A DNA stretch of 64,000 bases from Sipunculus nudus. Lineage: Eukaryota; Annelida; Sipuncula; Golfingiida; Sipunculidae. How positions within the stretch are numbered: the stretch's first letter is position 1; every line of letters begins with the position of its first letter. The stretch is from positions 28,317,058 through 28,381,057 of the forward strand of contig CM049310.1 in the NCBI GenBank assembly GCA_026874595.1, read 5' to 3'. This document shows positions 24,550-37,282 of the stretch, in pieces. The notes beneath the pieces were generated by a model. It did no database searches and was not told where the DNA came from. It saw only the letters and a list, made by a program, of their open reading frames with translations. Made by a program: the position numbers and the translations under genes.

Positions 24550-26154
24550 CAGGGTTTGGTTTTAGGCTGCCCAAAACCTGTTTTCGGCAGGGCAGAGCCT
24601 AAAACCTGCCTTTAACTGCCTAAAATAGGTTATAACCTGCCTAAAACTGCCTTTAACTGCCTAAAACCTTTATTACCCTCACCTATGACTTGCAGTTTAA
24701 CCATGTTTTATTGTTACACAGCTAAATGCATTACAGAAATAAGCTCAACAAATTAAAAGTGAGGAACATTTTATTCAAACTAAAAAAATAAACCATGATA
24801 CAAACAAAAGCAACAAATGAATACAACACTACTTCAGGTTTTCCAAATGACAGTTTTAGCTTGTATACCAAAATCATGTTTTAAGGTCTCCCACCTCCAT
24901 TACTGCCAATTTATAAATGAATGCTAAAACTGTGAGCTTATAATCAGATTCTTTGATTGGCTTTTTGATCATAAGGGATTACATTTTGTGATATATGCTA
25001 AAGAAGTTTTTCCCCAATTCAAAAAAGTTGTTCCATTTACACTAATGAATAGTCCTTTATACTGTAGTCTCACTAACATAACATGTATGTTTTGAATGCC
25101 TGTAGCTTCAAATGGCAAAAAGCAAAAGATTGATTTTATAAAAATAAAAATCTTTTATGCTAGCCATAAACTAAAATATGATAATATGATTAATATCTTT
25201 TACATTATCTGATAATGAACAAGAATTTCCACTAATTGTTTATTTCCTTAGCTAGGTCATCCATTGTCAAATTTTTAGATTTTGTGCACATATTTATTGT
25301 CTATATAATGATGGAAATGCTCTGTTAACTGTATGATAAGATTGTGAAAATGAACCCTCATGAAACACTTTAATTTGTATAAAACTGAAAAATGCTAAAA
25401 TATATTGCAGTGAATATGTTGCAAACCACAGAATATTCATTATCATTTTTGGGCCATGTTCAACCTAAAGGCCTGAGAAACCCACATGTCATGGTCAGGG
25501 GCCCTGACTACATACTCTGTAAAATGTTTGAATCAAGAACAGTTTTCAGGGCAATGGCTTTCATGGCATCATCCTCGTCATGTATGAAAGTTCACATGAA
25601 CATCTACTAGTACACAGTAGTAGCCTAGTAGGACTTGACCATTGGGTCTTATTACCCCATCACCTTGATAAATAGTAATTAACCTGTCTAATCAAGCATG
25701 CCCCCCCCCCTCTGATACCCTACCTTACACTAAGTTACAAGAGGTATATTGGAGGCTCTGTTACATAATTCTAGGTAGCAGGGCACTCATAAGAAACCCA
25801 AAGGGTCCTGATAATAACTTTACATTGGCCAATGAAACTATGTGCCACACAAACATGGTCTCATGCTCAAGAAACCTATACAGGCTCTTTGATGACTGCA
25901 TGATGCCAGCCAACAGGAAATCATGCATTACTTGTAATACCTGAAACCTTCCAGAAGCCCAGCAAAGCCTTGTGACTGCATCACCCCAGCCAGTTTTGTA
26001 GTTTTATAGATCTTTAAGTCAAAAATTTAAACAAATATAGGTTTTAGGCACTTTTGATGCCTAAAACCTGCCCAAAACCTGTTTTAGGCGGGGCAGTTTT
26101 AACCAGGTTAAAACCTATGGTTAAAACCTTCCTGCCTAAAACTTGCCAACCCTG
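24550..26154. mobile_element. Non-autonomous hAT element with 8-bp target duplication
   Basis: Left end CAGGGTTTGGTTTTAGGC (24550 on); right end, reversed, CAGGGTTGGCAAGTTTTAGG (26154 back). Both are flanked by the identical octamer ATTATATA (24542-24549 and 26155-26162), the size expected for hAT elements. Subterminal regions are dense in CCTAAAACCTGCC-type motifs (about 24590-24670 and 26060-26150), as hAT transposase binding regions often are. No transposase frame is recognisable in the 1.6-kb body. One caution: the target lies in an AT microsatellite, so the octamer match is less informative than usual. Confidence 0.8.
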
Positions 26155-27499
26155 ATTATATATATATATATATATGAATATATATAATTTATTAAATGTT
26201 GGACCAGAATATACGACATATCTGGTTTATTATGCGTTTTACTTTTCAGGGTGAACGCAGTGAACCTCCAGACCTTCTTGGACGCTGTTATTTGTTGATT
26301 GTTTAATTTGTTGCCATTTATAGATTCCATGTAAATAAACCTTCTTATAAGATAATCGGGCTCCTTCTGTGACTTGAATGTGTGTGCATGATTTATGAAT
26401 GTTGCAAACCATTGTCTTCCTATGCTTCCCTCCAATAAACAATAAGTCCAGATTTCACATAGGACTTGTATGTGTATGCGAGATTTGTATGATCGTTATA
26501 AACTTGTCTCTTTTGTCAACTGCTAAATACCTATAATCTATGTAAACCTTGATAAGTAAATCAATCTTCGTTCTCCTAGAATGTCCATAGATCCCGCTCC
26601 CTTGTTCCTGTGTAAACACGCGGTTACCTATTAGGCCCGCTATGCACCTGTTCAGCCGCGGGTCCCAGTTGTCGGGTGCTCTGCGCACCTTGGCACTCGG
26701 CCAAAACTGTAAGCTCCGCTTACTGAAGTCCACGCACGTGGTGTTTGACAAGTCGTTGGTGTGACAGGACAAACTTTTATCTTTTTATTTAGTTTTTAAA
26801 ACAAAATAGTCAATAAATCCATGTTATTATAGCATGGTTTGATAGGAAGCACTGTCTTGACCAAATTCATGTGACTGTCAACATTCAATTGTGGTTAGTT
26901 ATGTGTGTAAGACGAATGATCTCTACGAATATAGTTTTTGGCTATTTTCTCAAAACATCATTTCACCTGAACACCTTATCTTTAAAGTGTTATTTCTCAG
27001 TAATTACTTGTCCGAAACTTACCATCTTTGATATATGTAATTGTTGATATGTATTCTAAAAAGCGTTTTTTTTTAAATTTTACGCTTATACTAAATTTGA
27101 AGGATTTTATTAAGGTAAAAGTAAAAAATGAAATGATTTGTGAAGATTTCAAAATTAAATACTCTGTAAAATCGTAATTTTTAAACTTAACTCACTAAAC
27201 ATAAAAACACCTGGGGATTATTATCTAAATTCTCGATTTATTAAGGAAGAATTTCTGTATCTGCTTTAGTTGTGCTGGAATAAACGGTTATTTTGTTAAA
27301 TATTAAAACTAAATTTAAATTCTTACAAATTCAAACCTGTTCCTCAGAAACAAAGTTTATTATCACCAAACTATAGAGAATTTTCTTAGCTTTCAGAAAA
27401 TGTATACTTTAGGGGGTATTAAAGCATCGGATTGTTCAATGCAAAGGAAAAACTGAAATAAAGTCAGGTCAGGTGGGGGGACCAGTCCTGCCACCTTAA

Positions 27500-29065
27500 G
27501 AGAATTACTCTTTACCAGTGTTCCCTGTATACTAGACAACAACTATCTACATGGGACAGATAAGCAACAATATTCATATCCTTTGCTTGTTGCCCTTTAC
27601 TTTGTGCTGATAATGTAATAATGATCTTCCTGTTCAGAGGATGCAGGCAGGCCTGCATGCAACTAACTCAGCTAGCCCACTAAAGTTCAAAGGCTGCAGG
27701 GATGAAAGCTTTGTAATTACCCCTGCATGAATGAGGTAACTATTTGACAGAGAAGAGAGCTTAGCACATGTAATTGACCAAAGCTTGATGTCCATTTCCA
27801 GTATCAAACATGTACCTGGAGTGCCTTATACCAGGCTAAGGTACTTTACTTCTGGGTACAGGAAAGGTACCAGGTACCTCCTACCAATGACAGCCAGGTA
27901 CAGGTAGTCTGAATCATGAATCTAATTACAGGTACAAGTACCAGGCCCCATACCTGTGTGATAAGAACAGCCCCAGGAACAGAAGAAATTACCAACCCAG
28001 GTTGGATAAATGCTTCTTAAAAAAAAAAAAGAGTTATTTTGTATCCTCACAATATCAATACTGAACTAATTATTATTTAACACTACTTTCTAATAACATT
28101 ATGTTACGTTACCTTTAAGGGAAAGGTTACTGGGCAGTCAAAGAAATTTGTGGCGAATATCACACCAGTCAAAATTTTAAATTTTACTGGAGTGAGATTA
28201 CCCAACAGCTAACTATAAAATTAAGAAGACTTAAAATTAAGAATGATTATGGTCACCCTTGAAACATATAATGTATAATATTAAATATAGATTATCCTCA
28301 ATCAGTTAAATCTCTGGAAAATGGACACAAAATCTTGTAAAAATCATTTTTATAATTAATCAAAAATCAAAATAATTAATATTAACATTTTAGCAACTTT
28401 GAATACCAGTACAATGGCAGTAGGTGGTACTGAGAAAGTAATTGACAGATATATTTGTATTTTATGCCCAGGAAAATATAAAAGGTATGGTTCTCAAGCA
28501 CCGCCCGCATAAATTTTAACCCCCTGCATCAAAAATTTTTATTTTGATTATCATCTTTCAAGAAGATATATTAATACAATTTTGATAAGATATCCTTTGT
28601 TTGTAGTGCTTTTGCTTCTTTAGCAAATCAATTATGTTATTTTGATGCTTTTTCCTAATTATATGACATTTTTATCAAAACATACAAAAAAGGTAAAATA
28701 AAACATCGCCTGCCTGCACTAGTTTAGGAAAAAAAGTGCCTGAGAACCATACCCTTTTTTTATTTTGGCCTTACTTTACAGTGAAGGCACCCCTATCATA
28801 ACTGAAACTACTGCTGACAGACTTGAGTAACTATTCGCCTTTCTATAGCCCAGGCGATTATTAAAACTTCCATCCCTACCAAAATGTGCTTGTGAGGAAA
28901 TTAAATCCCCGTGCAGGGGCATAGCCCAAGCTGTAGCTAGGGCCCGTGGCTATACATCTCTGATCAGTGCATGATGAAGGAAATAGCAATGGGTTCCTCC
29001 TGAAACCAATTTAAACAATGACTTCGCGAGGACAAACCATGGAATGAAAATATAAAAGGTTTTAC
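27500..29065. other. NAPRT intron 1 start, unannotated
   Basis: AT-rich with no recognised exon or repeat. A GGTACCAGGTACCTCCTACC-like run at 27830-27960 is rich in GTACC/GGTAC motifs (CAGGTACAGGTAG, GTACAAGTACCAGG) and may be a degenerate short repeat. Confidence 0.45.
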
Positions 29066-29189
29066 CGGTAAGAAGGGGCTGTACCACCCCATTTTGTTCG
29101 GTGGGTGAGCTCAGAATGCTGTTTACAACAGGAGCCCGAACACACGACCCATTCCTTTCCCCCATTGCTGCTGCAGTGACCTCTGACAT
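29066..29189 (-). CDS. NAPRT: NAPRT, coding exon 1 with start codon
   Basis: First coding exon of nicotinate phosphoribosyltransferase. From the ATG at 29189-29187 it encodes MSEVTAAAMGERNGS..., ending NGVVQPLLT plus one G, followed by a donor (CCG/GTAAAACC). Joined to exon 2 this gives [16 protein letters not shown], exactly the expected start of the NAPRT fold. The chosen ATG has A at -3. An in-frame ATG 14 codons upstream (29231-29229) could add MFGDLTFATLTLLK; the shorter start looks more natural but is not proven. Intron 1, from here to exon 2 at 4639, is about 24.4 kb and holds many repeats and the putative first exon of an opposite-strand gene. Confidence 0.85.
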
Positions 29190-29979
29190 TTTCAACAAGG
29201 TCAAGGTTGCAAACGTCAAATCGCCAAACATAAACAAATCAATCAAACGTATACCAGTCTGAAATTGTGAAAACAGTAATTGTCATGCTAAACTTGTGCT
29301 TTTCCATATATTTACCCTACATGTGTGACTTTAATTCACAAATACATACAGTCTGAATGCACATTTAGTGTTTGAATTTCACTAGATCGTCTGCTCGGAG
29401 AATGAAGATGGGAGCTGTCATCCAAATGTAGTTCGATGAGGGAATCTTTGACAGAACAGCCCGAGGGGCCTACCCACAGGCAAACCAAGTAGGTTTTATG
29501 TTACAGTATATCTCCATATAGTTCTAGAATGGTCTTATTATGCATATTATTTAAAAGAAAAGAGTATTTTTATATGTTAAACTTGGGTTCATCTATTATC
29601 GCTCACAAGGAAAAAAAAAGACTGCCCTTTTGCCCCTTTAATCTGGGAAATTTGTTCAGGATAATATTCTGTCAGTGCTTTCCACAAACATTTGTGAAAT
29701 ATGATCTCTGCTTTTTTCCCAGAAGTTATGATATTTCAAAACCGTCAATCATGACTTGCAAGTACACCTATTTTCACAAAAATAAATATTTTCTGAAAAT
29801 CTGATTCAACCAAGTGACTGTGAATCAGTCTGTTTACTCTTACTTTCTTTATATCTTATATTATTTGCCTAAAATTGATAATAGAAGAGTTATACTTTTA
29901 CCACCTATAGACTTATCATTAAAACAACATCAGTGTATATGTGCATTAACAGTGTTCTTGAAGGAAATACAATATAATA
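29190..29979. promoter_or_regulatory. Presumed NAPRT 5' UTR / promoter region
   Basis: Region just upstream (plus-strand right) of the NAPRT start codon. On the minus strand a TTTCAG at about 29262-29267 could be the acceptor of a 5' UTR exon, and 29385-29490 is the most CpG-containing stretch (GATCGTCTGCTCGGAG, AGTTCGATGAGG, GCCCGAGGGGCC). No TATA box or defined start site could be supported; the call rests on position. Confidence 0.35.
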
Positions 29980-32367
29980 CAGTGGAACCCCACATTTACG
30001 ACCACCCTGGGGACTGAGCAAAGTGGTTGTAATTAGGGGGGGGGGGGGGTCGTATTTGTGAAACTCTTACCATGGTTTCATATAACACGCTGATGTTTAA
30101 TGTGTATCAATGTGTATTTATTGCATATCTTTAATGTGAATTATAACAAAATATTAACTTTTCAGTTACCCTTGTTATGAATGTTTTTTGTGTGTAGTTA
30201 AAAAAAAAACAAATTTATTTAGATATTTATTCATGATAAAAATAAATATACATGTACACATATGTTATACCTGATGATTACCATATTTATTCTAATTTGG
30301 CGACCACTTAGAAATAATTAATTTTCTCAGAGGTCGAGATAATGGAGGTATTTGAAATTTATCTTCCTACAGAATTTGCGGTGGTCGAGATTTTAGAGGC
30401 ATGTGGTTTGATAACCTTCTGTAGAGACGCTCTGACACTCAAGCGGTCATATGAATTGAGTGATAATTTGGTCGTTTATAAGTTTGTTTTGTTAGTTTAA
30501 CAGTATTTCCTACAAACGGGCTTCCATACGTCACATGAATTATACGGAGTCCGCAAATGATTAGTCAAACTCAGCTTAATCACTTCACAAAATGATTACT
30601 ATTTCACGTATAGGTACGATCACTTGACATAGACGGCAACTCATGTAACTACCAGCTGTTTCAAGTTAACCCACCAGGCAGCGATATCGGCGGACCGAAA
30701 AGGGACAAGCAGCTGCACGGGAGTTGGAAGAAGACTTTATAAAAAATAACTGCCTATTTTCAGATAACTTTTATTTGCATAATATGTAATAAATATAGGA
30801 AAGTCAAGGCGCATTAAAATATATACGACCGGAAATGGTCCTAGCTCGCGTGCCCTTGATCGAGCCCTGTTTGGGATGCGCAGTCACCCATCCAAAAACT
30901 AACCGAAGTCGTTTAAACTTAACTATGATGACAGTTCCAACTGTGTCACAGTTGTTCCACCGCGCGTGCTTTTCCACAGGTTGTAAATATTATTGCTAAA
31001 GATCCCACGTGAATTGCACATGAGGCATGTGGGTACCAGGAATGGAACACGAGTTTGCTTCGTCAAGGACTCCCATTTTGATCTTGAACGCTTTATCATG
31101 TTTATATATTATAAAAAACGCATCTTTGTATCTTCAAAAATTTTATTGGAAACAAGTTTGATGTGGATGCTCAATGTAATAAGAATGTAGTCAGATACAA
31201 ACTGCGATGCCCTTGAGAGATGGAGGCATTTCACCTTAACATCGTCGACACAAAACATCGTCGGCAGTCGCGAAATTAGAGTCATTTTAGAAATTATGCT
31301 TTCAAAATATTTTTTGGGGTAAGAAATAAGAGGGATCGCCAAATTGGAATAAATACGGTAACCCACAATTACACAAAAGGAAATATGAAAACCTACTAAA
31401 TACATATTGAACATAATACATGGCAGTGTAGGTGCACAAAAGCCGTGGAATTTGAAATTTTGAAAGCACTATTAATAGAATATCAGTGGATGTTAATTCT
31501 TCATGAATGAGTCCAAAGTAGTTTGTGGTGAAGTCATGCATGTAGAGGCACAGGCACAGCCAATTGTCTCTGACTGCATCCTGGTGTTGCCACATTGATT
31601 AACTCCACTTTCTCCTTCAAGTTGAGCTCTTTCAGAGGCATGGTCGCACAACAGCAAGCAATTTAAAGACAGACTAAACCAGTAAAGAAATAAACTGAAA
31701 GCAATCTATCCGTTAAGGCAAGACAATGTGTGGGATTTGCCCCGATGCAAACTTTATTTATACATTTTACTGACTTCTCAATACTCAGTGTAAGGTATGA
31801 GCACATTTAGGATTAACTAGGTTGTTAATTGGACCAATGAGGATAGAACAATATGTGATAAGTGGAAATACTAAACTCTCACCCTGCACTTTGGGTAGTT
31901 ATAGTACAGGTGATCACTGAGGAACAATTAGCATCTCTAGCCCAAGACCTCAGGGCAGTTAGCCAGGCAGACTGGCTTATTAAGTAATCAGGCCGATGGT
32001 TACTCTTTTTTATCTATCACGTACGCCTCAACAAATCTCGGCACAGACACTGATTCAGGCAGATATGCGGGACCAGATTAAGACTAGGGTTGGAAAACCT
32101 TGTTATCCTCTTTGATCTATCGTTAAGGTGCCTGTGACAAGGCACAGCCATTGACTTGTGACAAATGTTGTTTCAGTACTTCTCGGAGGTGTTCACATTA
32201 GCGGAGTCGCATTAGTGCTGGGGCCAGGAAATCTGGTTGTAAGGGGTTGGTTGTAATTTTGAGTCAATAATAAGCATAAATAAACTGAAAAATTCTGGAC
32301 CAAGCAAAGTGGTCGAAATTGTGGGGTGGTCGCAATTGTGGGGTGATCGCAAAGTGGGGTGCCTCTG
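29980..32367. mobile_element. pogo/Tigger-like DNA transposon relic, TA target
   Basis: Left end TA then CAGTGGAACCCCACATTTAC; right end, reversed, TA then CAGAGGCACCCCACTTTGCG. CAGTGGAACCCC-type termini with a TA duplication are typical of pogo/Tigger members of Tc1/mariner. Near both ends a GCAAAGTGGTYGWAATT motif recurs (about 30019-30036 and 32305-32322). No DDE transposase frame is visible. A second inverted-repeat element sits inside it (30278-31361). Confidence 0.6.
30278..31361. mobile_element. Nested inverted-repeat element
   Basis: TTACCATATTTATTCTAATT (30278 on), continuing TGGCGACC, is repeated inverted as TTACCGTATTTATTCCAATT, continuing TGGCGATC, ending at 31361. That is about 28 bp with few mismatches. 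It is roughly 1.1 kb with no transposase recognised and no convincing target duplication. It lies wholly within the pogo/Tigger-like element and so inserted later, or is an internal part of it. Confidence 0.6.
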
Positions 32368-33234
32368 TATATATATTGTGAAGGAAAATAGGAGAGTGAG
32401 ATGGTTTAAATTCTGTAGTGAAGATATACAGAGAAAATGCTCTGTTTATATGAAATGGCACCAATGTCAAAATGATAAAGGTTATATTCCTTATATGAAG
32501 ATATGGTATTAAACAAACAAAAATCACATTTTTTATATTTTTATAGCCCAGAGCTGAGTTATTTCACTGCCTGGTGAATTATATACATTCAGTCTGTCTT
32601 TTCATTAATGGTAGATGATCAGTGCTAACATACCAATGGACCCAGCTGGGCCACTGTGTGTTTTGTATGACTTGACCTATTCAAACAAACCCCCAAACTT
32701 GAAGCTTGTTTTATCACTGCCACTCCTTACATGTGATTGTTTCAGCCAAGGATTACTAGCAAATTACATTGTCAGCTGGGTGGGTCAAAATTTAAGCATG
32801 GACAGTGGCCAGCAGGGGCCCAACATGGCAGGTCATCCAAGGGCTGCTAAGCAGTTTTGATGTGCACTGTCACTTATTGTCAGCATATATAAACATTCAG
32901 AGGCCCTGCTGGCTCTTTAATTCCAACAAAATTGTAAAATTGCAATTGAAACAAATATTAAAACCAAGGCTTTGATACAAGTGTCTTTTGCCTGTGCATC
33001 ATATATTTATCTGAGCACCACAGGCCAATGGCAACTGCTCATATATCACTTTTGAATCAATTGGAGAGAATCCATTATTTTTTTTTACACTCCAACTCTG
33101 TTTTAAACTTTTTTAGATCTCTGAACTCTTTACATTGATATTGAGATAAATCATATATTTTGACTTTTCAGGTGTTGCCAGCTGTTCTAATGACATTGAA
33201 ACATTGAAGTAACTGATATTGTTTCTCTTTTCAG
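32368..33234. other. Intron 1 of membrane-protein gene, unannotated
   Basis: AT-rich sequence with no recognisable feature except the acceptor tract (TGTTTCTCTTTTCAG) immediately before 33235. Confidence 0.5.
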
Positions 33235-33343
33235 GGGCCCCAAGATAACTCTTGCTGATATCCTGGTAATTTTTGGTATCAGTCTTTTGACAGGTGTCAT
33301 TGTATTTCATGTGACTATTGCACTACAAGAATCACTCAGTCAT
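33235..33343 (+). CDS. Small single-pass membrane protein, exon 2 (transmembrane segment)
   Basis: A 109-bp exon with strong splice sites: CTCTTTTCAG before and CAT/GTAAGTAT after. In the only open frame it encodes GPKITLADILVIFGISLLTG then VIVFHVTIALQESLSH. LADILVIFGISLLTGVIVFH plus VTIAL is a single hydrophobic helix of about 22-25 residues with positive charge (R, K) just before it and acidic/polar residues after. Whether it acts as a signal anchor or tail is not determinable. It joins in frame to 38831. I do not recognise the family. Splice sites, open frame and a clean helix make this exon convincing on its own. Confidence 0.75.
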
Positions 33344-33630
33344 GTAAGTATCTCCATAAGACTTAACCTCCAGGCTGATTCTTGAAAACAAAGTAAAAGG
33401 AATGCCAGAAAATTTAATCTGGTCTCACTGAACAAGATTCTCTTCTCTTCGAAATACCTAAGTAGAAAGCAAATATTGGACATTTTGTAGACCTGTATAT
33501 CTTCATGTGGTCAGGTGTTTATATTTTATGTGAGTGTATAATGACCCTAAGCTTTTATTTTCTAATGTCATCTTGTATACAAGTTTAATTTGTAATAGAA
33601 ACTTGATAATACAGTATTAAGTAAGATTTT

Positions 33631-36600
33631 TGGCTCAGCTGATTATAAGTCATGATGTCCTTTGTCTGTCCATCCATTAATAAGGCTCATTTTGAAACTG
33701 TTGGACCTACAAATCCAAAATTCTACATACAATTAGACTTCCCCAAGTTCTCCTACCTAACCAATAATGGGTCACTGTGACTTCATTCCTTTGGGAAATT
33801 AAATGAAAACCCCCGTTTTCAAGTAAAAAAAAAACATTGTTATACTTCTAAACTGCCCAACATAAAAAAACAGTGATGTTGTTGTATTCCTGTTTTATTT
33901 AACCATTCCTGCATATATTTCCTATGTACATGTCAGGAATTAGGTCAATATTGCATTAATTGTTGAAGTTATTGGCTCAAACATAATGCACTTCATCAAA
34001 ATCGGGAAATAAATTTACTCACCTAACAAGATAATTATTGAAGCTAGAGACTTTTTTCCCAACGATATAACTTTATTAAATGCAGATTCAATTATATACC
34101 AGAAATCAGATAAGAATTTTGTAAATTTTTTAAGTTGTTAGCATAATTATAAAATCAGTACCTTTAATTTGGCCCAACTTTGACCAAAGCACATTTTTTT
34201 CTATATGCAATATTGATTTAAATTTTATTTAAATTGATTGAAAATAAAAGCTCAAATTGGGCTAAAAATTTAATTTTTATTTGGAAGCCCTATTGTGTTC
34301 ACTTGCATTTTTAAGCCCCAGGCAGTCAACTTCTGGTCACTTCAGTCCTGCTTGGTAATTATTAGTTATGCAACACTGGTGGAACACCCCTGCTGTCACA
34401 GGTGTAGAGGTAATCTTATGTCACCTATCCCCCCCCCCCCCCACATCAATATTCACTAAGTGTAATGCATTATTTGTTATAGTTTGAACTGTATTTTCTA
34501 AACTCTCCAATGTACAAAATTTTAATTCAGAAAGTAATTCAAGGAGTTATCCAGAGGTAATGTTGCATGTTTAAAGAAATTAATTTCTTTTAAGATAATT
34601 TTAACAAATCAAAATATAATTAAACCCTTCATTATGCATAATGTGATAATATATGAGCCAAAATATGGATAAATAATGGCCCAGCTTATAATTGTGAATT
34701 CTTAATCAAGCTTTATTTTCAGATATTTATTATTTTGCAAATGTATAAAATAAATGTATTTTTAGCTCAGCTGAATATAAGTCATCTGAGCTATAGTTAT
34801 GGTCAATTTTCCATTGTCTGTCTGTCCATCCATCCATCCATCTGTTCTTCTGTTAGACTGGCATGTTTTGAAACTGTTAAACCTACGAATCCAAAATTTG
34901 GTATACTGTTAGTTGTCCCCAAGATATCTCCTACCAAACCAAAAACTGGGTCACTGTGACCTCGATCCTTTGATAAATTAAGGGAAAACCTCAGTTATCC
35001 ATTAGAAACCTATTATCACACTTCAGAACTGCCTAATATCAAAACCATTCATCTGTTTAGCTCAGCTGACTGTAAGTCAGATGTGGTCATTGTCCATTGC
35101 CCATTCCTCCGTTAGACTGGCACATTTTGAAACTGTTAGACTTATGAATCTGAAATTTGGCATACTGTCAGATGTCCCCAAGATCTCCTATCAAACCAAA
35201 AACTGGGTCACTGTGACTCTGTTCTTTTGAAAAATTAAGGAAACACCTCAGGTGTCCATTAAAAACCTATTATCACACTTCAGGACTGTCTATATCAAAA
35301 CCACTCATTGGTTTTTCTTCATATTTACCATAAATATTCCCATATATAGTTCCTATGTACATGCCAGAAATTAGGTCAGTATTACTTAATTTTTAAAAGT
35401 TATGTGCCCAAACAAAGTGCACTTTGTAAAAAACCAGGAAAGATATTTACCCATGTAACATGATAATTGTTGAAGCCAGATATTTTTTTCAGGGATATAA
35501 CTGTTATACATCTGGTCAATACAGCCCAGTCTGGGTAACCTTATTAGTGATGCAACACTTTTCAAGCACCCCTGCTTTCACAAGTGTACAGTTATTCTCA
35601 TGTCCCTTCCCCCTCCCCCCCCCCCCCCCATCCACAACCACCACCAAGTGTATTGCAATAATTGTTGTTTGAACTGTATTTCTTAAATTGTAAAAGCTGT
35701 TTCAACTTCAATGGACAAAACTTTTCTTGAAATAGAAATTCAAGGAGTTAAAAAGAATATGCCATGTCATGGTAATGTAGCATTTTTAAAGAAATTAATT
35801 TCTCTTAAATAATTTAAGCAAATTAAAATAATATTAAACCTATCAGTCAGCATAACTTGATAATATATGAGCCAAATCATGGATAAATAAAGATGCAATT
35901 TAGGATTGTGAATTCTGAATCAAGTGTTATTTTCAAACATTTATTGTTCTGCAATTTAAAAAAAAATTTATTTTGTAAAAAAAATAAATAAATACACCTG
36001 TGTGCAAAATGTGATGTTACCTGACCAAATTGGCTATAAATGTTGATGCAGTTTAGAATTAAGTATCAACTTAAATATTCAGATATATATGTTATACTGT
36101 AAATGAAAAGTAAAATTTATAAACTTGAAAAAAAAGATAAAAATAATAAAGTAATAAAAGAACGAGGATCTAATGCAAACATTTGTTCATTATTTTCCAG
36201 CATCAGTAGAATGGTAATTAAGGTGATTTGCTGTGTTTTTCCTTCTCTGTCTGTTTTTAAATATTAAATAATTATATTCCTGTAAGTTATTGTGCATTAA
36301 ATTTCATATCCTGTATGTATATGCAAGGGTGTTGAAACTTCCACCATTCCCCCCACCTCACCCCACCCCACTACTGAGTCCTTGTACCTGAGCCCTTAGG
36401 ACAATATTTTTATTGCAACTGCATAAACTTTATTAAATAAAATATATACAGAGGTACATCTGTATGCATGTGATGTTGTATGAGCAAAAAAGGGATAAAT
36501 GATGTTGCAATTTAGATGTTATTTTTTTCAAATTTATAGAATTTAAAAACTTGAAAAAGATTTGATATAATAAAAAAAAAAATCTAATACAAAGATTTGA

Positions 36601-37055
36601 TCATTATTTTTCTGCCTCAGCAGAATGGGAAAAAAGTGATTAGCTCCGTTTGTCCATCTCTCTTTTTATTTTTAAATATTCAATAATCATAAATTAATTT
36701 TTTTTGCCATAAGCAAGGTTGCATTAAATTTCATAACCTGTATGTATATGCTTAGCTGTTGGAACTCCCAACATTCCCCCCCCCCACCCGCATTAAGTAT
36801 TATTATGCATTATCTCATGTCCATTACTCTGTAATTTCCAGAGTTTCGTAAGTTCCAAGTGGATATATTTACATGCCTATTACAGTTACTTAGTTGAAAT
36901 ACTGGAACCTTTACAAATACATGTATTTAGTCATGAGAGACTCCTGCATCTTTCATGTAGTCCATAAAAGTGCACAGTCAACACAACCACAAGGATTTAA
37001 TACAAATATTCTCAGAATGAATTTCAGCTGAGCGCCGTGACCAACAGGTCCCTTG
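33631..37055 (+). mobile_element. Helentron-like element, TAGCTCAGCTGA family, composite copy
   Basis: Begins TTTTGGCTCAGCTGATTATA at about 33628 and ends TTTCAGCTGAGC (inverse of the 5' end), GCCGTGACCAACAGGTCCCTTG, TT at about 37055. Two more 5' ends occur inside (about 34764 TTTTAGCTCAGCTGAATATA and 35057 TTTAGCTCAGCTGACTGTAA), each followed by TGTCC/CCATC simple repeats and a CATTTTGAAACTGTTAGACC-type block, so the copy carries tandem 5' ends. Long poly-C tracts (34429, 35615) and repeated ATATTCCYATATATAGTTCC text mark duplicated interior blocks. It lies in intron 2 of the membrane-protein gene. No coding capacity. Confidence 0.6.
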
Positions 37056-37282
37056 TTATGAACTAAGTCAAAATGAGATCACCTTTTCATTTTTCTTAAA
37101 TGTTTGATAGCTGAATTTTATGAAATCCTGATCTTAAGTTTATGAACAGAAATCTGCCATTGCTTGTTATTAATCATGCTGATGAACATTGTCTCAGCAA
37201 ACTCTAAAGTGCAAAATGTTGCCACATATATTTTAATGGGGCTGTTCAGAATATATATATATAAGATACTCTCCCTCATTCA

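Larger units (their letters stand above)
23490..27495. mobile_element. TTAA-flanked DNA transposon relic, 4.0 kb
   Basis: Left end: TTAA (23486-23489) then GGTAGCAGGACTGGTC. Right end, read inward on the minus strand: TTAA (27499-27496) then GGTGGCAGGACTGGTC. That is a 16-bp inverted repeat with one mismatch and a TTAA target duplication, typical of Kolobok or piggyBac superfamilies. No transposase was recognised; a 105-codon minus frame at 26772-26455 is the largest in the flanks and has no known motif. A hAT element is nested inside (24550-26154), and the candidate first exon of the plus-strand membrane-protein gene also lies inside. Confidence 0.6.

Noticed and set aside
26455-26772. 105-codon minus-strand frame as a transposase remnant
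   Set aside because: Its composition is somewhat protein-like (WDPRLNRCIAGLIG), but I see no DDE, THAP or zinc-finger motif, so no function is assigned.
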